Of a stretch of 64,000 nucleotides of DNA, positions 12,761 to 22,046 are shown piece after piece. The DNA comes from Mycobacterium gordonae (GTDB taxonomy: Bacteria > Actinomycetota > Actinomycetes > Mycobacteriales > Mycobacteriaceae). Positions within the stretch are counted from its first letter, which is position 1. Each line of letters starts with the position of its first letter. The notes beneath the pieces were generated by a model. The model searched no databases and was not told the origin of the DNA. It worked only from the letters and a program-made list of their open reading frames with translations. The position numbers and the translations under genes were made by a program. The stretch spans positions 1 to 64,000 of the forward strand of contig NZ_LQOY01000081.1 of NCBI RefSeq assembly GCF_002101675.1, in the 5' to 3' direction.

Positions 12761-14125
12761 ATGAGAAACCTGCCGTATCTCATCGTGGGTGTCATCACCA
12801 CGCTGGTTGGCGTGTGGATTCTTGTCAAAGCTGTTCGGGAGATGCGACTGGCAGCGCGCACCCGTACGTGGCCGACCGTGCCAGGTTGCGTGACGCACGC
12901 AGAGGTCGTGTCCGACGACGGCAGTGAAGTCTTTGAGGTCGAGTACCGCTTTGAGGTCGCGGGTGTTCGACACCGCGGTGACGTCCTCCAATTTGGCCAT
13001 CCGCAGAAATCGAGCGCGATAGACCAGGAGCTGGTGGATCGCTACGCGGTTGGAACCGAGGTGGAGGTCCATTACGATCCGGCCGACCCCGCGACGGCAG
13101 TCTTGATTCCCGGTGGTGGGCGCAAGATCTATTCGAGGGCAGGTTACGCGGTGGCGTACCTTGCCGTCGGATTATTTTTCACGGCGACGACGATTCGACC
13201 AGTTCTGGCGCCCGAGGGACCCGAGGTGGCCGAGCAGACACCGTTGCCGAACGTGCCGTACTTCGCACTGAACAACCCCAGAGGCGTCGCGGTGGCTGCG
13301 GATGGTGCGGTGTATGTGTGCGACGGACCGCCCAAGACGTCGTGGACGCCGATCACGCCGATTGGGCCGCTGGGGCCGTCGCCGGTTCCGGGGCCGCCGG
13401 GACTACCGACAACGATGATGCCGATTCCGGGGATGCCGAATGCCCCGTCTGCACAGGCGGACGGTCGTGTACTTCGGCTGACGCCAGCCCTGACTGACGC
13501 CAAAAGTGAGGTGCCCCGAACTCTGCTGGCGTCGCCCAGCGGTCTGGCGATCGACACAAGCGGAAAGATGTACGTCACCGATCGTGGCCAACTGTGGGTG
13601 TACGCGTACTCCGCAGACTCGGGATTCACCGGGGCCACGCCCCTGCGTGGTACCACAGCAATCAACGTTGCGGTGGATTCGATTGGGACGGTGTACGTTA
13701 CACAATCATCATCCGGCCGGGTGCTCAAACTGCCGGCCGAAGGCAGCACCGCGACCGAATTTTTCAGAGCCCCGGACGATGGTTGGGCGACCGACGTTGC
13801 GGTCGACAGCGCGGGCAACGTGTATGTCACCGACTCGAAAAACAGTCGGATATTCAGGATCGCGGTGGACGGCGTCCCGAGAGAGCTTCCGTTCCAGGGC
13901 ATTTCGCATCCCGAGGGGGTGGCGGTGGACACCGCCGGCAACGTCTACGTCGTCGATGCGGGCAATCACCGAGTCATGAAGTTGAACACGAATTCGCCAG
14001 CCGCCACCGACTTGTTATTCGACGGGCTCACCGATCCCTACGATGTGGCAGTCGACACTGCCGGCAATGTGTTGGTCACCGACCAGGGAAGCAATTTCTT
14101 GCTCAAATTCCCGCCGCCGCAATGA
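12761..14125 (+). CDS. Membrane protein: DUF3592-like domain fused to a six-blade NHL propeller
   Basis: A 454-residue protein of unknown function. There are two TM helices (about 6-25 and 125-147) with a DUF3592-like domain between them (WPTVPGCV, YRFEVAGVRHRGD, VHYDPADP). Residues 170-454 hold six NHL-type repeats of the form VAVDxAGNVYVTD, resembling the extracellular sensor propeller of mycobacterial PknD. A Pro/Gly/Met-rich insert of about 45 residues (190-235) interrupts the first blade. Basic residues after TM1 and before TM2 suggest that the DUF3592 part is cytoplasmic and the propeller faces outward. The ATG at 12761 is chosen because upstream codons give low-complexity sequence. I recall nothing at this locus in H37Rv. 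Confidence 0.78.
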   Translation: MRNLPYLIVGVITTLVGVWILVKAVREMRLAARTRTWPTVPGCVTHAEVVSDDGSEVFEVEYRFEVAGVRHRGDVLQFGHPQKSSAIDQELVDRYAVGTEVEVHYDPADPATAVLIPGGGRKIYSRAGYAVAYLAVGLFFTATTIRPVLAPEGPEVAEQTPLPNVPYFALNNPRGVAVAADGAVYVCDGPPKTSWTPITPIGPLGPSPVPGPPGLPTTMMPIPGMPNAPSAQADGRVLRLTPALTDAKSEVPRTLLASPSGLAIDTSGKMYVTDRGQLWVYAYSADSGFTGATPLRGTTAINVAVDSIGTVYVTQSSSGRVLKLPAEGSTATEFFRAPDDGWATDVAVDSAGNVYVTDSKNSRIFRIAVDGVPRELPFQGISHPEGVAVDTAGNVYVVDAGNHRVMKLNTNSPAATDLLFDGLTDPYDVAVDTAGNVLVTDQGSNFLLKFPPPQ

Positions 14126-14200
14126 GTCCGGCGGGTCCAGGGCATCGGAACGGTCGTCAATTTCGCCCCGCGCTCGGACCGCGTGCAGGAAGGGACGATC

Positions 14201-14752
14201 TCAGCGCAGGATCCTGGCGTAGATCAGGCTGTCGTGCGGGTCGGGTCCCATCGTCGGGTACACCGCGTGCCGGCGTAGCCGCCCTTCCAGGGCGAACCCA
14301 GCCCGCTGCAGCAGTCGCGCAGACCGGGCGTTGTCGACGTGGCAGGTCGCCCACACCCGGAACACGCTGGAGTCGGCCGCGAGCTCGGTCAGCACCGCCT
14401 TGAGCGCCTCGGACATGTAGCCCATGTCCCACCAGTTGCGGCCAAGGCAGTAGCCGATCTCGGCGGAGTGGCTGACCGGGCGGCGACAGCTGATCAGCCC
14501 GACGATGTCGCCGGTGCGGCGCAAGGTGATCACCCAGTTCCGGTCGTTCTTCGTCGAGATCAGCTGCTCGATGAGCACCCGGCGGGTCTCGAGGGCATCC
14601 GGATGGGCGGTCCACAGCAGAAACCGGGTGACTTCGGGATCACCGGACACACTCTCGAAGATCTCATCGGCGTCCTCCACCCCCGGCGGGCGCAGCACCA
14701 GCCGGGGGCATTCCAGATGCGTCGGCGGCAGTACGTAGGAGTAACCGCTCAT
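14201..14752 (-). CDS. GNAT-family N-acetyltransferase (RimJ-like)
   Basis: A 183-residue acetyl-CoA-dependent acyltransferase. Features are LECPRLVLRPPGVEDADEIF at the N-terminus, the acetyl-CoA-binding region YCLGRNWWDMGYMSEAL, and NARSARLLQRAGFALEG, which together mark the ribosomal-protein acetyltransferase-like (Acetyltransf_3) group. The substrate is unknown. The ATG at 14752 overlaps the TGA of the upstream serine hydrolase gene (ATGA), so both form one minus-strand unit. Confidence 0.85.
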   Translation of the reverse strand: MSGYSYVLPPTHLECPRLVLRPPGVEDADEIFESVSGDPEVTRFLLWTAHPDALETRRVLIEQLISTKNDRNWVITLRRTGDIVGLISCRRPVSHSAEIGYCLGRNWWDMGYMSEALKAVLTELAADSSVFRVWATCHVDNARSARLLQRAGFALEGRLRRHAVYPTMGPDPHDSLIYARILR

Positions 14753-15957
14753 AGCAGCGCGAGCGCGCGATAGGTGTGGCGGACGAAGTTGGGCTGCGCG
14801 GTTCGTAGTCGGGCCAGCACCGGGTTGCCCGCGACCGCCGCCGCGGCGTTGACGCTCAGGTCGGGACAGTACTGGATGAGGTACAGCAATATCAGGTCCG
14901 CGCTCGGATCGGCCTGCCACCACGTCCCGTACGCGCCGGGCCAGCTGAACGTGCCGATGCCGCCCGGCCCGAACAAGGGCGTGGCCCGGACGGGATCGGT
15001 GACCACCGACAGGTTCAGCCCGAACCCGCGTCCCACCCAGTACGGCGAGCCCAGGAAGTTGTGCCGTTTCTGGTCTTCGGTCAACCGGTCGGTGCGCATC
15101 TGGCGCACCGATTCCGTCGACAGCACCCTGACCCCGTCAATCAAGCCGTCGCCCAGCAACATTCGCACGAAGCGCAGGTAGTCGTCGGCGGTTGACCACA
15201 ACCCGCCGCCGGCGTTGCAGAACGACGGCGGTTTGACGTGCGGAGGCCCCATCACGTCGTGGCGCAATCGGTCGTGCTCGTCGTGCCGGTACATGGTCGC
15301 CGCCCGTGGTCGCGACGCGGGTGTCACGAAGAAACCGGTGTCCGGCATCCCAGCCGGACCCAGCACCCGATCCTCGAACACCTCGTGGAGCGGCTTGCCG
15401 TCGATGCGGGACGCGATCACACCCAGCACGTCGATGGAGTGGCTGTAGGTCACCTTCTCTCCGGGCTGATGTACGAGGGGGAGCGCGGCCAGTTCGGACA
15501 ACCACACGTCCGAACCCTGGTTGAACGGCAGCCGCAGATAGGCCCGCGCGATCGGCCCGGACACCGAGAAGCCGTAAGCCAGGCCGCTGGTGTGGGTGAG
15601 CAGATCTTCGATCACGATGGCGCGCCGGGCGGGATAGGTCCGCTCCAGCGGGCCGTGCGGGTCGTCGAGCACCCGCACGTTCGCGAGCTCCGGAACCCAC
15701 CGGGCGATCGGATCGCTCAGCGCGAGTTTGCCTTCGTCGACCATGCTCATGATCACGGCCACGGTGACGGGCTTGGTCATGGAGGCGATACGAAACAGCG
15801 TGTCGCGCTGCATCGGCAGTTTCGCCTCGACATCGCGGTAGCCGATCTCGTTGACCTGCAACACTTCTCCGCGCTGCCAGACAACCGTGACCGCACCTGG
15901 TAGCAGCCCGGCATCGCAGACTTCACGGATTGCCGCCTGATTGCCGTCGAGGTTCAC
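14749..15957 (-). CDS. Beta-lactamase-class C/esterase family serine hydrolase (Rv1367c-like)
   Basis: A 402-residue serine hydrolase of the penicillin-binding-protein-like family. The nucleophile motif SMTK (in FRIASMTKPVTVA) lies about 65 residues in; HTSGLAYGF and a YSHS motif follow. Such proteins are often esterases or DD-peptidase relatives and not true beta-lactamases. There is no signal peptide from the chosen GTG at 15957 (VNLDGNQAAIREV); longer in-frame starts add unconserved sequence. It resembles Rv1367c, which also neighbours lprF in H37Rv. Confidence 0.83.
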   Translation of the reverse strand: MNLDGNQAAIREVCDAGLLPGAVTVVWQRGEVLQVNEIGYRDVEAKLPMQRDTLFRIASMTKPVTVAVIMSMVDEGKLALSDPIARWVPELANVRVLDDPHGPLERTYPARRAIVIEDLLTHTSGLAYGFSVSGPIARAYLRLPFNQGSDVWLSELAALPLVHQPGEKVTYSHSIDVLGVIASRIDGKPLHEVFEDRVLGPAGMPDTGFFVTPASRPRAATMYRHDEHDRLRHDVMGPPHVKPPSFCNAGGGLWSTADDYLRFVRMLLGDGLIDGVRVLSTESVRQMRTDRLTEDQKRHNFLGSPYWVGRGFGLNLSVVTDPVRATPLFGPGGIGTFSWPGAYGTWWQADPSADLILLYLIQYCPDLSVNAAAAVAGNPVLARLRTAQPNFVRHTYRALALL

Positions 15958-16100
15958 TGAAATGAGGTTAGACCCTCGAAGTAATCGGCAGGGAGGAGGG
16001 ATCACCGGACTGCCGATGTGAATTTCTTGTGAACTCCGGCAAAGATCGGCGGGTCCCGAAGCGCTGGGCCGGACGCGGTGACAGTTACTTCTGAGAAGTG

Positions 16101-16351
16101 GTTTGCAGGGCACCGACGTCGTGTTACTGTCGCGCTCTCCGGCAAAAAGCAATCTGGGGAACGCGCTGTGAGGGCGGCGGCGTGCGGTTGACCGCACCGT
16201 CGCTGCTGGTGAACCAGGGTGCGGGTGTGCAGTCACCGAGATCCGCGACCGTTGGCCGGGGGCCGGATACCGGGCCCCGTTCATACCGTACGACGAAGGT
16301 AGCGACTCGCTGCTCAGCACCCCCGGTTGGATAACTCAGCAAAGGCTGGCC
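16101..16351 (+). promoter_or_regulatory. lprF promoter and long structured leader
   Basis: A promoter-like pair TTTGCA (16102-16107) and TACTGT (16125-16130), 17 bases apart, predicts a transcript starting near 16137 and a leader of about 215 bases. Two compact structures are visible in it. One is CCGCACC (16192-16198) with GGTGCGG (16218-16224), enclosing CTGG-TGAA-CCAG. The other is a GGGGCCGG/CCGGGCCCC hairpin (about 16257-16278). It matches no riboswitch class I know. The remaining 15958-16100 shows no gene. Confidence 0.42.
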
Positions 16352-17209
16352 ATGAATGGCTTGATGTCACAAGCGCAAATCTCCCACCGACCCCGTCGGC
16401 CCTCGGCTCCGGTTGTTGCGATCGTGTTCGCGGCAGCACTCGTCGCCGCAGTCGCCGGATGCGGACAGAAATCCTCAACTCCGACCTCCCAGACTTCAGG
16501 TTCATCGGGAACCTCGGCTGCGACGTCGTCCGGGGCGACTTCCGGAGCATCCGGAACCTCTGCGGCCCCGTCGCCGGAAGCGCAGCAACTCCTGCAGGAC
16601 GCCTCGAAGGCGACCACTGCACTGCACTCAATTCATGTCAACCTGCAGACCACCAACATCACCACCTTGCCGATGGAAGCCGTCAACGCTGACGTGACCA
16701 ACCAGCCGGAGGGCAACGGCCAGGCCGTCGGAGACGCCATGATCAGGCTGCAGCCCAAGACGCCTGCGGTAGCCAAGCAGTTCATCGTCACCAACAAGAC
16801 GATGTACACCAAGAACGAGGCCGGGGCCTACACGTCGGTGGGGCCGGCGGACAAGATCTACGACCCGGGTGTCGTGCTGGACAAGGAGAAGGGCATCGGC
16901 GCGGTGATCGGCAAGGTCGCCAACCCGCAGGCCGGCGGCAGTGAAACGATCGACGGTGTAGCCACCACGAAGGTGACGGGGACCATCGACCCGGCGATCA
17001 TCGACCCGCTGGTGCCGCAGATCGGCAAGGACGCCAAAGGCCCGCTCCCGGTGACCCTGTACGTCGCCGACGTGAAGGCGCCGGGCGCGCCGGGAACGCC
17101 GCCGAGTGCATACCTGGTCCGGATGGTCATTGACAAGGACCAGGGCCACGTCACGATCACGCTGTCCAATTGGGGAGCGCCGGTAACCATTCCGAACCCC
17201 GCCGGGTAG
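16352..17209 (+). CDS. lprF: Lipoprotein LprF (LppX/LprAFG family)
   Basis: Outer-leaflet lipoprotein of the family that binds and transports lipids. It has 285 residues, starting MNGL as in M. tuberculosis LprF. The lipobox VAGC places the lipidated Cys at 37. Residues 40-75 are a Ser/Gly/Thr-rich linker longer than the one I recall in H37Rv. The remainder follows LprF closely, with NKTMYTK, SVGPA, KIYDPG and the C-terminal TLSNWGAPVTIPNPAG. LprF has been reported to interact with the KdpD sensor and to bind glycolipid; that is literature memory, not sequence evidence. Confidence 0.93.
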   Translation: MNGLMSQAQISHRPRRPSAPVVAIVFAAALVAAVAGCGQKSSTPTSQTSGSSGTSAATSSGATSGASGTSAAPSPEAQQLLQDASKATTALHSIHVNLQTTNITTLPMEAVNADVTNQPEGNGQAVGDAMIRLQPKTPAVAKQFIVTNKTMYTKNEAGAYTSVGPADKIYDPGVVLDKEKGIGAVIGKVANPQAGGSETIDGVATTKVTGTIDPAIIDPLVPQIGKDAKGPLPVTLYVADVKAPGAPGTPPSAYLVRMVIDKDQGHVTITLSNWGAPVTIPNPAG

Positions 17210-17257
17210 CAGGTTTCGGGACCACGGGACCACCACAAGTGAACTCCGGATTGAGGA

Positions 17258-17304
17258 CCGGCCCGCAACTGCGGCATGCCGACAGCGGCCGCACTGCGGG
17301 CCGG
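17258..17304 (+). terminator. Strong hairpin downstream of lprF
   Basis: CCGGCCCGCA (17258-17267) pairs perfectly with TGCGGGCCGG (17295-17304). Inside it GCGGC pairs with GCCGC across a 2x2 internal loop, making a 15-bp GC-rich stem that starts 48 bases after the lprF stop. No U-run follows. It probably forms the lprF transcript end. The rest of 17210-17541 holds no recognisable gene and no insertion sequence. Confidence 0.5.
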
Positions 17305-17541
17305 TTCTCGTCCCTGGTTCGGCTCGACCGGCGGCGACGGGGGCGGCCTGCCGGCGGCACGGAAGATTCTGTCCACGCTCAGCTCGGGTGAGCGTGCTTG
17401 GCGCCGTGTGTTTTTGCGAGACGCACCTGCTTTGAGAATCCGCCGAGAATCCTTTGAGGCCGCGCTCTCACTATTGGGGCCAACTCGCCGGAAATGCCGG
17501 CGGGCAGCCGATTTCACCCCAACAGACCTGCAGGAGCACGA

Positions 17542-19011
17542 ATGACCAACGACGTCCCTGACGTTCAGGAGCGTGGTCCGAGTCCACACCTCGGGCCTCC
17601 ACCGGGTAGGCCACCCGTGCTTCCGGATGTCTGGGTGTACAACGGGCGGGCCTACGACCTCAGTGATTGGATAGCCAAGCATCCCGGCGGCGCCTTCTTC
17701 ATCGGTCGCACCAAAAACCGTGATATCACCGCGATCATCGCCTCCTATCACCGTGACCCGGCCGTCGTCGAGCGCATCCTGGAACGCAAGTACTCGCTGG
17801 GGCGCGACGCGACTCCGCGTGACATCCATCCGAAGCACAACGCGCCACCGTTCCTGTTCAGGGACGACTTCAACAGCTGGCGCGACACCCCCAAATACCG
17901 CTTCGACGACAAAGACGACCTGATGCATCGTGTCAAAGCGCGGCTTACCGAACCCGCGCTGGCCGCCCGGATCAAGCGGATGGACCGGCTTTTCAACATC
18001 GTGGTCGCCATGCTGGCCGTCGCGTATTTCGCGGTTCAGGGCGTGCGACTGGCCGAACCGGCGTGGATGCCGTTGTGGGCCTTCGTGATTGCGATGGTTT
18101 TGTTGCGCAGTTCGCTGGTGGGCTACGGCCACTACGCATTGCACCGTGCCCAGCGGGGACTGAACCGAGTGTTTTCCAACACCTTTGACCTGAACTACAT
18201 AGCCTTGGCGCTGGTGGTCGCCGACGGACACACCTTGCTGCATCACCCGTACACCCAGAGCGACGTCGACATCAAGAAGAACGTGTTCACGATGATGATG
18301 CGGCTGCCGCGGCTGTACCGCGTGCCGGTCCACACTCTGCACAAGTTCGGCCATCTGGTCAGCGGCATGGCGATCCGCCTCGCCGACGTTTGGAACATGA
18401 CTCGCAAAGTCGGTGTCCGGGAAGGCTACGGAAGCTGGCGCAACGCATTGCCGCACTTCCTCGGCTCAGCCGGCGTACGCCTGTTGCTGGTGGCGGAGCT
18501 GGTCGCCTTCCTGCTGGCCGGCGACTTCTGGGCCTGGGCACTGCAATTCGTGGCAACGCTGTGGGTCAGCACGTTCCTGGTGGTGGCCAGCCACGAGTTC
18601 GAGGACGACGACTCCGACGACACGGTTGGGCCGGACTGGGGTGTCGACCAGGTCGAGCACGCCAACGATCTGATGGTGATCGGAAACCGGTACGTCGACT
18701 GCTTCCTGTCCGCCGGCCTGAGTTCGCACCGCGTCCACCATGTACTGCCGTTCCAGCGCAGCGGATTCGCCAACATCGTCACCGAGGATGTCTTGCGCGA
18801 GGAGGCGGCCAAGTCCGGTGTCGAGTGGTTGCCGGCCAAGAGTTTCCTCACCGACCGGTTGCCCAAGCTGTGCCGCACGTATCTGTTTTCGCCGTCTCGC
18901 GTTGCCCGGGAGAACAACTGGGGGGTGCTCCGCGAGCACTTCTCGCCGACGGCCTGGAAGGAGAGCGCCGCGTACGTTGCTGGCGGCTTCGTCGGAATCG
19001 GGTCGGTATGA
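17542..19011 (+). CDS. Cytochrome b5-like domain fused to a membrane fatty-acid desaturase (Rv1371-like)
   Basis: A 489-residue membrane di-iron enzyme, the same length I remember for Rv1371. The N-terminal cytochrome b5-like domain has the heme motif HPGG (WIAKHPGGAFFIG). The desaturase/hydroxylase domain shows His boxes HYALHR, GHTLLHHP and HRVHH, with hydrophobic segments around 150-200 and 310-350. It would desaturate or hydroxylate a lipid chain with electrons passed through its own b5 domain. The ATG at 17542 has AGGAGC upstream. The TGA overlaps the pks18 ATG, tying it to polyketide synthesis. Confidence 0.88.
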   Translation: MTNDVPDVQERGPSPHLGPPPGRPPVLPDVWVYNGRAYDLSDWIAKHPGGAFFIGRTKNRDITAIIASYHRDPAVVERILERKYSLGRDATPRDIHPKHNAPPFLFRDDFNSWRDTPKYRFDDKDDLMHRVKARLTEPALAARIKRMDRLFNIVVAMLAVAYFAVQGVRLAEPAWMPLWAFVIAMVLLRSSLVGYGHYALHRAQRGLNRVFSNTFDLNYIALALVVADGHTLLHHPYTQSDVDIKKNVFTMMMRLPRLYRVPVHTLHKFGHLVSGMAIRLADVWNMTRKVGVREGYGSWRNALPHFLGSAGVRLLLVAELVAFLLAGDFWAWALQFVATLWVSTFLVVASHEFEDDDSDDTVGPDWGVDQVEHANDLMVIGNRYVDCFLSAGLSSHRVHHVLPFQRSGFANIVTEDVLREEAAKSGVEWLPAKSFLTDRLPKLCRTYLFSPSRVARENNWGVLREHFSPTAWKESAAYVAGGFVGIGSV

Positions 19012-20183
19012 GCACCCCGGCCGAGAGCGCAGCGGCGCCCGCAGAGCATTCCGCCATCGATCTGGCTCAACTGCCGCCGGCTCCACCGACGACGGTGGCC
19101 GTCATCGAGGGCATCGCGACCGGCGGGCCGCAGCGCGAGGTCGAGCAGACCGACGCCGCCGCCCGGGTAGCCGAGTTCTTCGCCGATCGTGAACAGCGGG
19201 AACGTATTCCGCGGTTGTACCAGAAGACGCGGATCGATACGCGCCGGATGGCGGTCGATCCGCTCGATCCGGAGTTCGACGCGTTCCGGCGCCACCCAGG
19301 GACCATCCGGGACCGGATGAAGATGTTCTTCGAGAACGCGGTGCCGCTGGCGGTCGACACGGCCCGGCGTGCCCTGGATGACCTTCCGTACCGGGCCGAC
19401 GAGATCGGGCTGCTGGTATTCGTCACCAGCACCGGGTTCATCGCGCCGGGTGTGGATGTCGCGGTCGTCAAGGGACTGGGGCTGTCCCGGTCGGTGTCGC
19501 GGGTCGTGATCAACTTCATGGGATGTGCGGCAGCTATGAACGCGATCCGTACCGCCGCCACCTATGTGCGCGCCCATCCGAGCATGAAGGCCCTGGTGGT
19601 GTGCATCGAGTTATGTTCGGTGAACGCGGTTTTCGCCGACGATATCAACGATGTCGTCACTCACAGCCTGTTCGGCGACGGCTGCGGGGCGCTGGTGATC
19701 GGGGCCAGCCAGGTGCAGCAGCCGCTGCCCGCGGGCCGTGTGGTGATCCGCAGCAGTTTCTCCCGGCTGCTCGACGACGCTGAGGACGGCATCGTGCTGG
19801 GTGTCAACCACAACGGCATCACCTGTGAGCTGTCGGAGAATCTGCCCGACTACATCTATCGCGGAGTCGAACCGGTGATCGCGGAGGTGTTGCGGGACAA
19901 CGGGTTGAAGAAATCCGATATCGATCTGTGGGCGGTTCATCCGGGCGGACCTAAAATCATCGAGCAGTCTGTGCGATCGCTGGGCATTCCTGTCGACCGC
20001 GCGGCGCAGAGCTGGGATGTGCTGGCCCGGTTCGGCAACATGCTGAGCGTCTCGCTGATCTTCGTGCTGGAAATGATGGTGCGGCAATCGGAATCGCCGA
20101 AGCCGATCTCGACGGGCATCGGCTTCGCGTTCGCCCCGGGGGTTACCGTCGAGGGCATCCTCTTCGACATCATTCGGCGGTGA
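19008..20183 (+). CDS. pks18: Type III polyketide synthase (alpha-pyrone synthase)
   Basis: Chalcone-synthase-like homodimer; M. tuberculosis PKS18 makes tri- and tetraketide alpha-pyrones from long-chain acyl-CoA starters and malonyl-CoA. It has 391 residues. The catalytic triad is clear: C173 ([12 protein letters not shown]), H311 (WAVHPGG) and N344 (RFGNMLS), each offset by two from the numbers I recall for PKS18. The ATG overlaps the desaturase stop (ATGA), and the stop overlaps the sulfotransferase GTG, so the three proteins are made from one message. Confidence 0.95.
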   Translation: MSTPAESAAAPAEHSAIDLAQLPPAPPTTVAVIEGIATGGPQREVEQTDAAARVAEFFADREQRERIPRLYQKTRIDTRRMAVDPLDPEFDAFRRHPGTIRDRMKMFFENAVPLAVDTARRALDDLPYRADEIGLLVFVTSTGFIAPGVDVAVVKGLGLSRSVSRVVINFMGCAAAMNAIRTAATYVRAHPSMKALVVCIELCSVNAVFADDINDVVTHSLFGDGCGALVIGASQVQQPLPAGRVVIRSSFSRLLDDAEDGIVLGVNHNGITCELSENLPDYIYRGVEPVIAEVLRDNGLKKSDIDLWAVHPGGPKIIEQSVRSLGIPVDRAAQSWDVLARFGNMLSVSLIFVLEMMVRQSESPKPISTGIGFAFAPGVTVEGILFDIIRR

Positions 20184-21157
20184 CTGGCATGACTCGGACC
20201 CTGTACCGCTCGTTGATGAGCGACAACATGCGTTGGGACGCATTGCGATTGCGCGAGGGTGACATCATCATCTCGACGCCGTCGAAGTGCGGGATGACCT
20301 GGACACAGCGCCTGGTGTCCCTGCTCGTCTTCGACGGGCCGGAGCTGCCGGGACCGCTGTCGACGGTGTCGCCGTGGTTCGACCAGACCATTCGGCCGCT
20401 CGACGAGGTTGTCGGCGTTCTCGAGGCCCAGACCCATCGTCGGTTCATGAAGACCCACACCCCGTTGGACGGCCTCATTCTCGACGACCGCGTTACTTAC
20501 ATCTGCGTGGGGCGCGACCCGCGCGACGCGGCGGTGTCGATGTTGTTCCAGACCGCGAACATGGACCGGGACCGGATGCGGGTCCTGCACGACGCCGCCG
20601 TACCGGCCCACCACCGGCCCGGCCCACCCGGACCCCAGCCCCTCCGCGAGCCTGCCGAACGCGGGCCCGTCGAGGAGTTCCGGGATTGGATGGAAGGACC
20701 GGCGCACCCGCCTCCGGGAGTGGGGTTCGCGCCACCGAAGGGCATCGGGACGTTGGCGAACATCCTCGACCAATTCGGCAAGACCTGGGAACGTCGGCAT
20801 ATGCCCAACGTCGCGTTGTTCCACTACGCCGATTTTCAGCAGGACCTGGTCGGTGAGCTGATCCGGCTGGGTGCGGTCCTCGGTTTCGACGTCAGTTACG
20901 ACCGGGCAGCCGAATTGGCCCGCTACGCGTCGCTGGATGAGATGCGGTCGCGCGCGGCAGAGGTGGCGCCGAATACCACCGACGGCATCTGGCACAGCAA
21001 CGAAAGCTTCTTCCGTAGCGGGGGCTGCGGGGAGTGGCAGCAGTATTTCGGGTTCGCGGAGTACCGGCGCTACAACGACCGCATCAACCAGCTGGCGCCG
21101 CCGGACCTGCTCGCCTGGGCCCACGAAGGGCGCCGCGGGTGTGACCCCGACGGCTAG
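20180..21157 (+). CDS. PAPS-dependent sulfotransferase (Rv1373-like)
   Basis: A 325-residue cytosolic sulfotransferase. The 5'-phosphosulfate loop is [11 protein letters not shown] (residues 33-43), with Cys where I recall Ser in Rv1373. The 3'-phosphate site is [15 protein letters not shown], and a conserved KTHTPLDGL holds a likely catalytic His. Rv1373 has been described as a glycolipid sulfotransferase. The GTG start overlaps the pks18 stop; ATG 20189 is an alternative three residues in. A Pro-rich stretch near 145-165 differs from Rv1373. The 3' end overlaps the convergent methyltransferase by 4 bases. Confidence 0.9.
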   Translation: MTGMTRTLYRSLMSDNMRWDALRLREGDIIISTPSKCGMTWTQRLVSLLVFDGPELPGPLSTVSPWFDQTIRPLDEVVGVLEAQTHRRFMKTHTPLDGLILDDRVTYICVGRDPRDAAVSMLFQTANMDRDRMRVLHDAAVPAHHRPGPPGPQPLREPAERGPVEEFRDWMEGPAHPPPGVGFAPPKGIGTLANILDQFGKTWERRHMPNVALFHYADFQQDLVGELIRLGAVLGFDVSYDRAAELARYASLDEMRSRAAEVAPNTTDGIWHSNESFFRSGGCGEWQQYFGFAEYRRYNDRINQLAPPDLLAWAHEGRRGCDPDG

Positions 21158-21801
21158 TCGCGCCGCTGCGCGCGGACGTACCAGAACGTCATCTCGACCT
21201 CGGTGCCGTCCATCTCGCGGCTGAGTGTGACCTGGTCGGCCGACTCGATGTGCCAACCGGCGCCGCCGAGCACGTCGTGCAGTGTCTGCTCGGACACCGA
21301 CGGGCGCGGCCAGTCGTCGTTGGCCTGGTTGGCGTCGGAGAAGCAGCTGATCAGCAGGGTGGCGCCCGGCCTGGTGGCCCGGTGCACCGCCGCGGCATAG
21401 CTGCGTTTTCCGTCGTCGTCCAGGCAGTGGAACATGCCGCTGTCGATGACCGTGTCGAACCTGTCTGAGTACCCGTCGAGCTTGGTGGAGTCTGCCACCG
21501 CGAACCGGATGTCGACGCCCGCGTCATGCGCGCGCCGCTCGGCGGTGATGAGCGCCGTCGGGGAGATGTCCAGTCCTGTCACGTGATATCCCTGCTTTGC
21601 CAGGTAGATCGCGTTGTCGCCGAGCCCGCAGCCGATGTCGAGCACGTCACCGTGCACCCACCCGGCGTTATGCCAGGCGACCACGTTCTCCTTGGGCGCC
21701 TTGGTATCCCAGGGCGGTGTGTGCACGGGGGGCAGGCCTTCGCCCGGGCTTTCGCCGCGGTAGAGGGCGTCGAAATCAATGTGTGGGCCGAGAGAGCTCA
21801 T
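21154..21801 (-). CDS. SAM-dependent methyltransferase (Rv1377c-like)
   Basis: A 215-residue class I methyltransferase. Motif I is [16 protein letters not shown], the acidic ribose-binding residue follows in VTGLDISP, and [13 protein letters not shown] is motif IV. It resembles thiopurine-type and small-molecule methyltransferases; the substrate is unknown. It is convergent with the sulfotransferase, so it is not in that operon, though it could act on the same product. Position and size match Rv1377c. Confidence 0.85.
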   Translation of the reverse strand: MSSLGPHIDFDALYRGESPGEGLPPVHTPPWDTKAPKENVVAWHNAGWVHGDVLDIGCGLGDNAIYLAKQGYHVTGLDISPTALITAERRAHDAGVDIRFAVADSTKLDGYSDRFDTVIDSGMFHCLDDDGKRSYAAAVHRATRPGATLLISCFSDANQANDDWPRPSVSEQTLHDVLGGAGWHIESADQVTLSREMDGTEVEMTFWYVRAQRRD

Positions 21802-22046
21802 TTCCGCCAGGGTAGGCCGGTGGCGTGAACGGTGCCCGGATCCGGCAAGTCGAGTGTGCGGATACCGCTTTTACAGTGCGGTGATGGCGGCTTTCTTCGC
21901 TCTAAGCCGCAGCGGTCGCACACTCGAGGTGGTGCGCGTGCACTCGACCGGGCCATTCGGGACTGATGTGACAAAAGTTGCTCAAGTGACGAAATGCGTT
22001 GAGGCGCACCCCGTCGCCGCTTCGCAGCCCCACCCTCGGGTCGTGT
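21802..22046. other. Intergenic region upstream of the pyr promoter; no gene seen
   Basis: I see no credible gene, RNA or repeat in this stretch between the methyltransferase start and the pyr promoter. H37Rv carries Rv1378c in the corresponding interval as I recall; no counterpart is visible here. Confidence 0.6.

Noticed and set aside
16131..16351. Possible c-di-AMP (ydaO) riboswitch in the lprF leader, suggested by the LprF-KdpD link
   Set aside because: The conserved GGGUGAAU and CCGAACCCGUCAGCUAACC blocks are absent.
17210..17541. Expected insertion sequence between lprF and the desaturase, as in H37Rv
   Set aside because: No transposase frame, terminal inverted repeats or target duplication; only a terminator-like hairpin is present.
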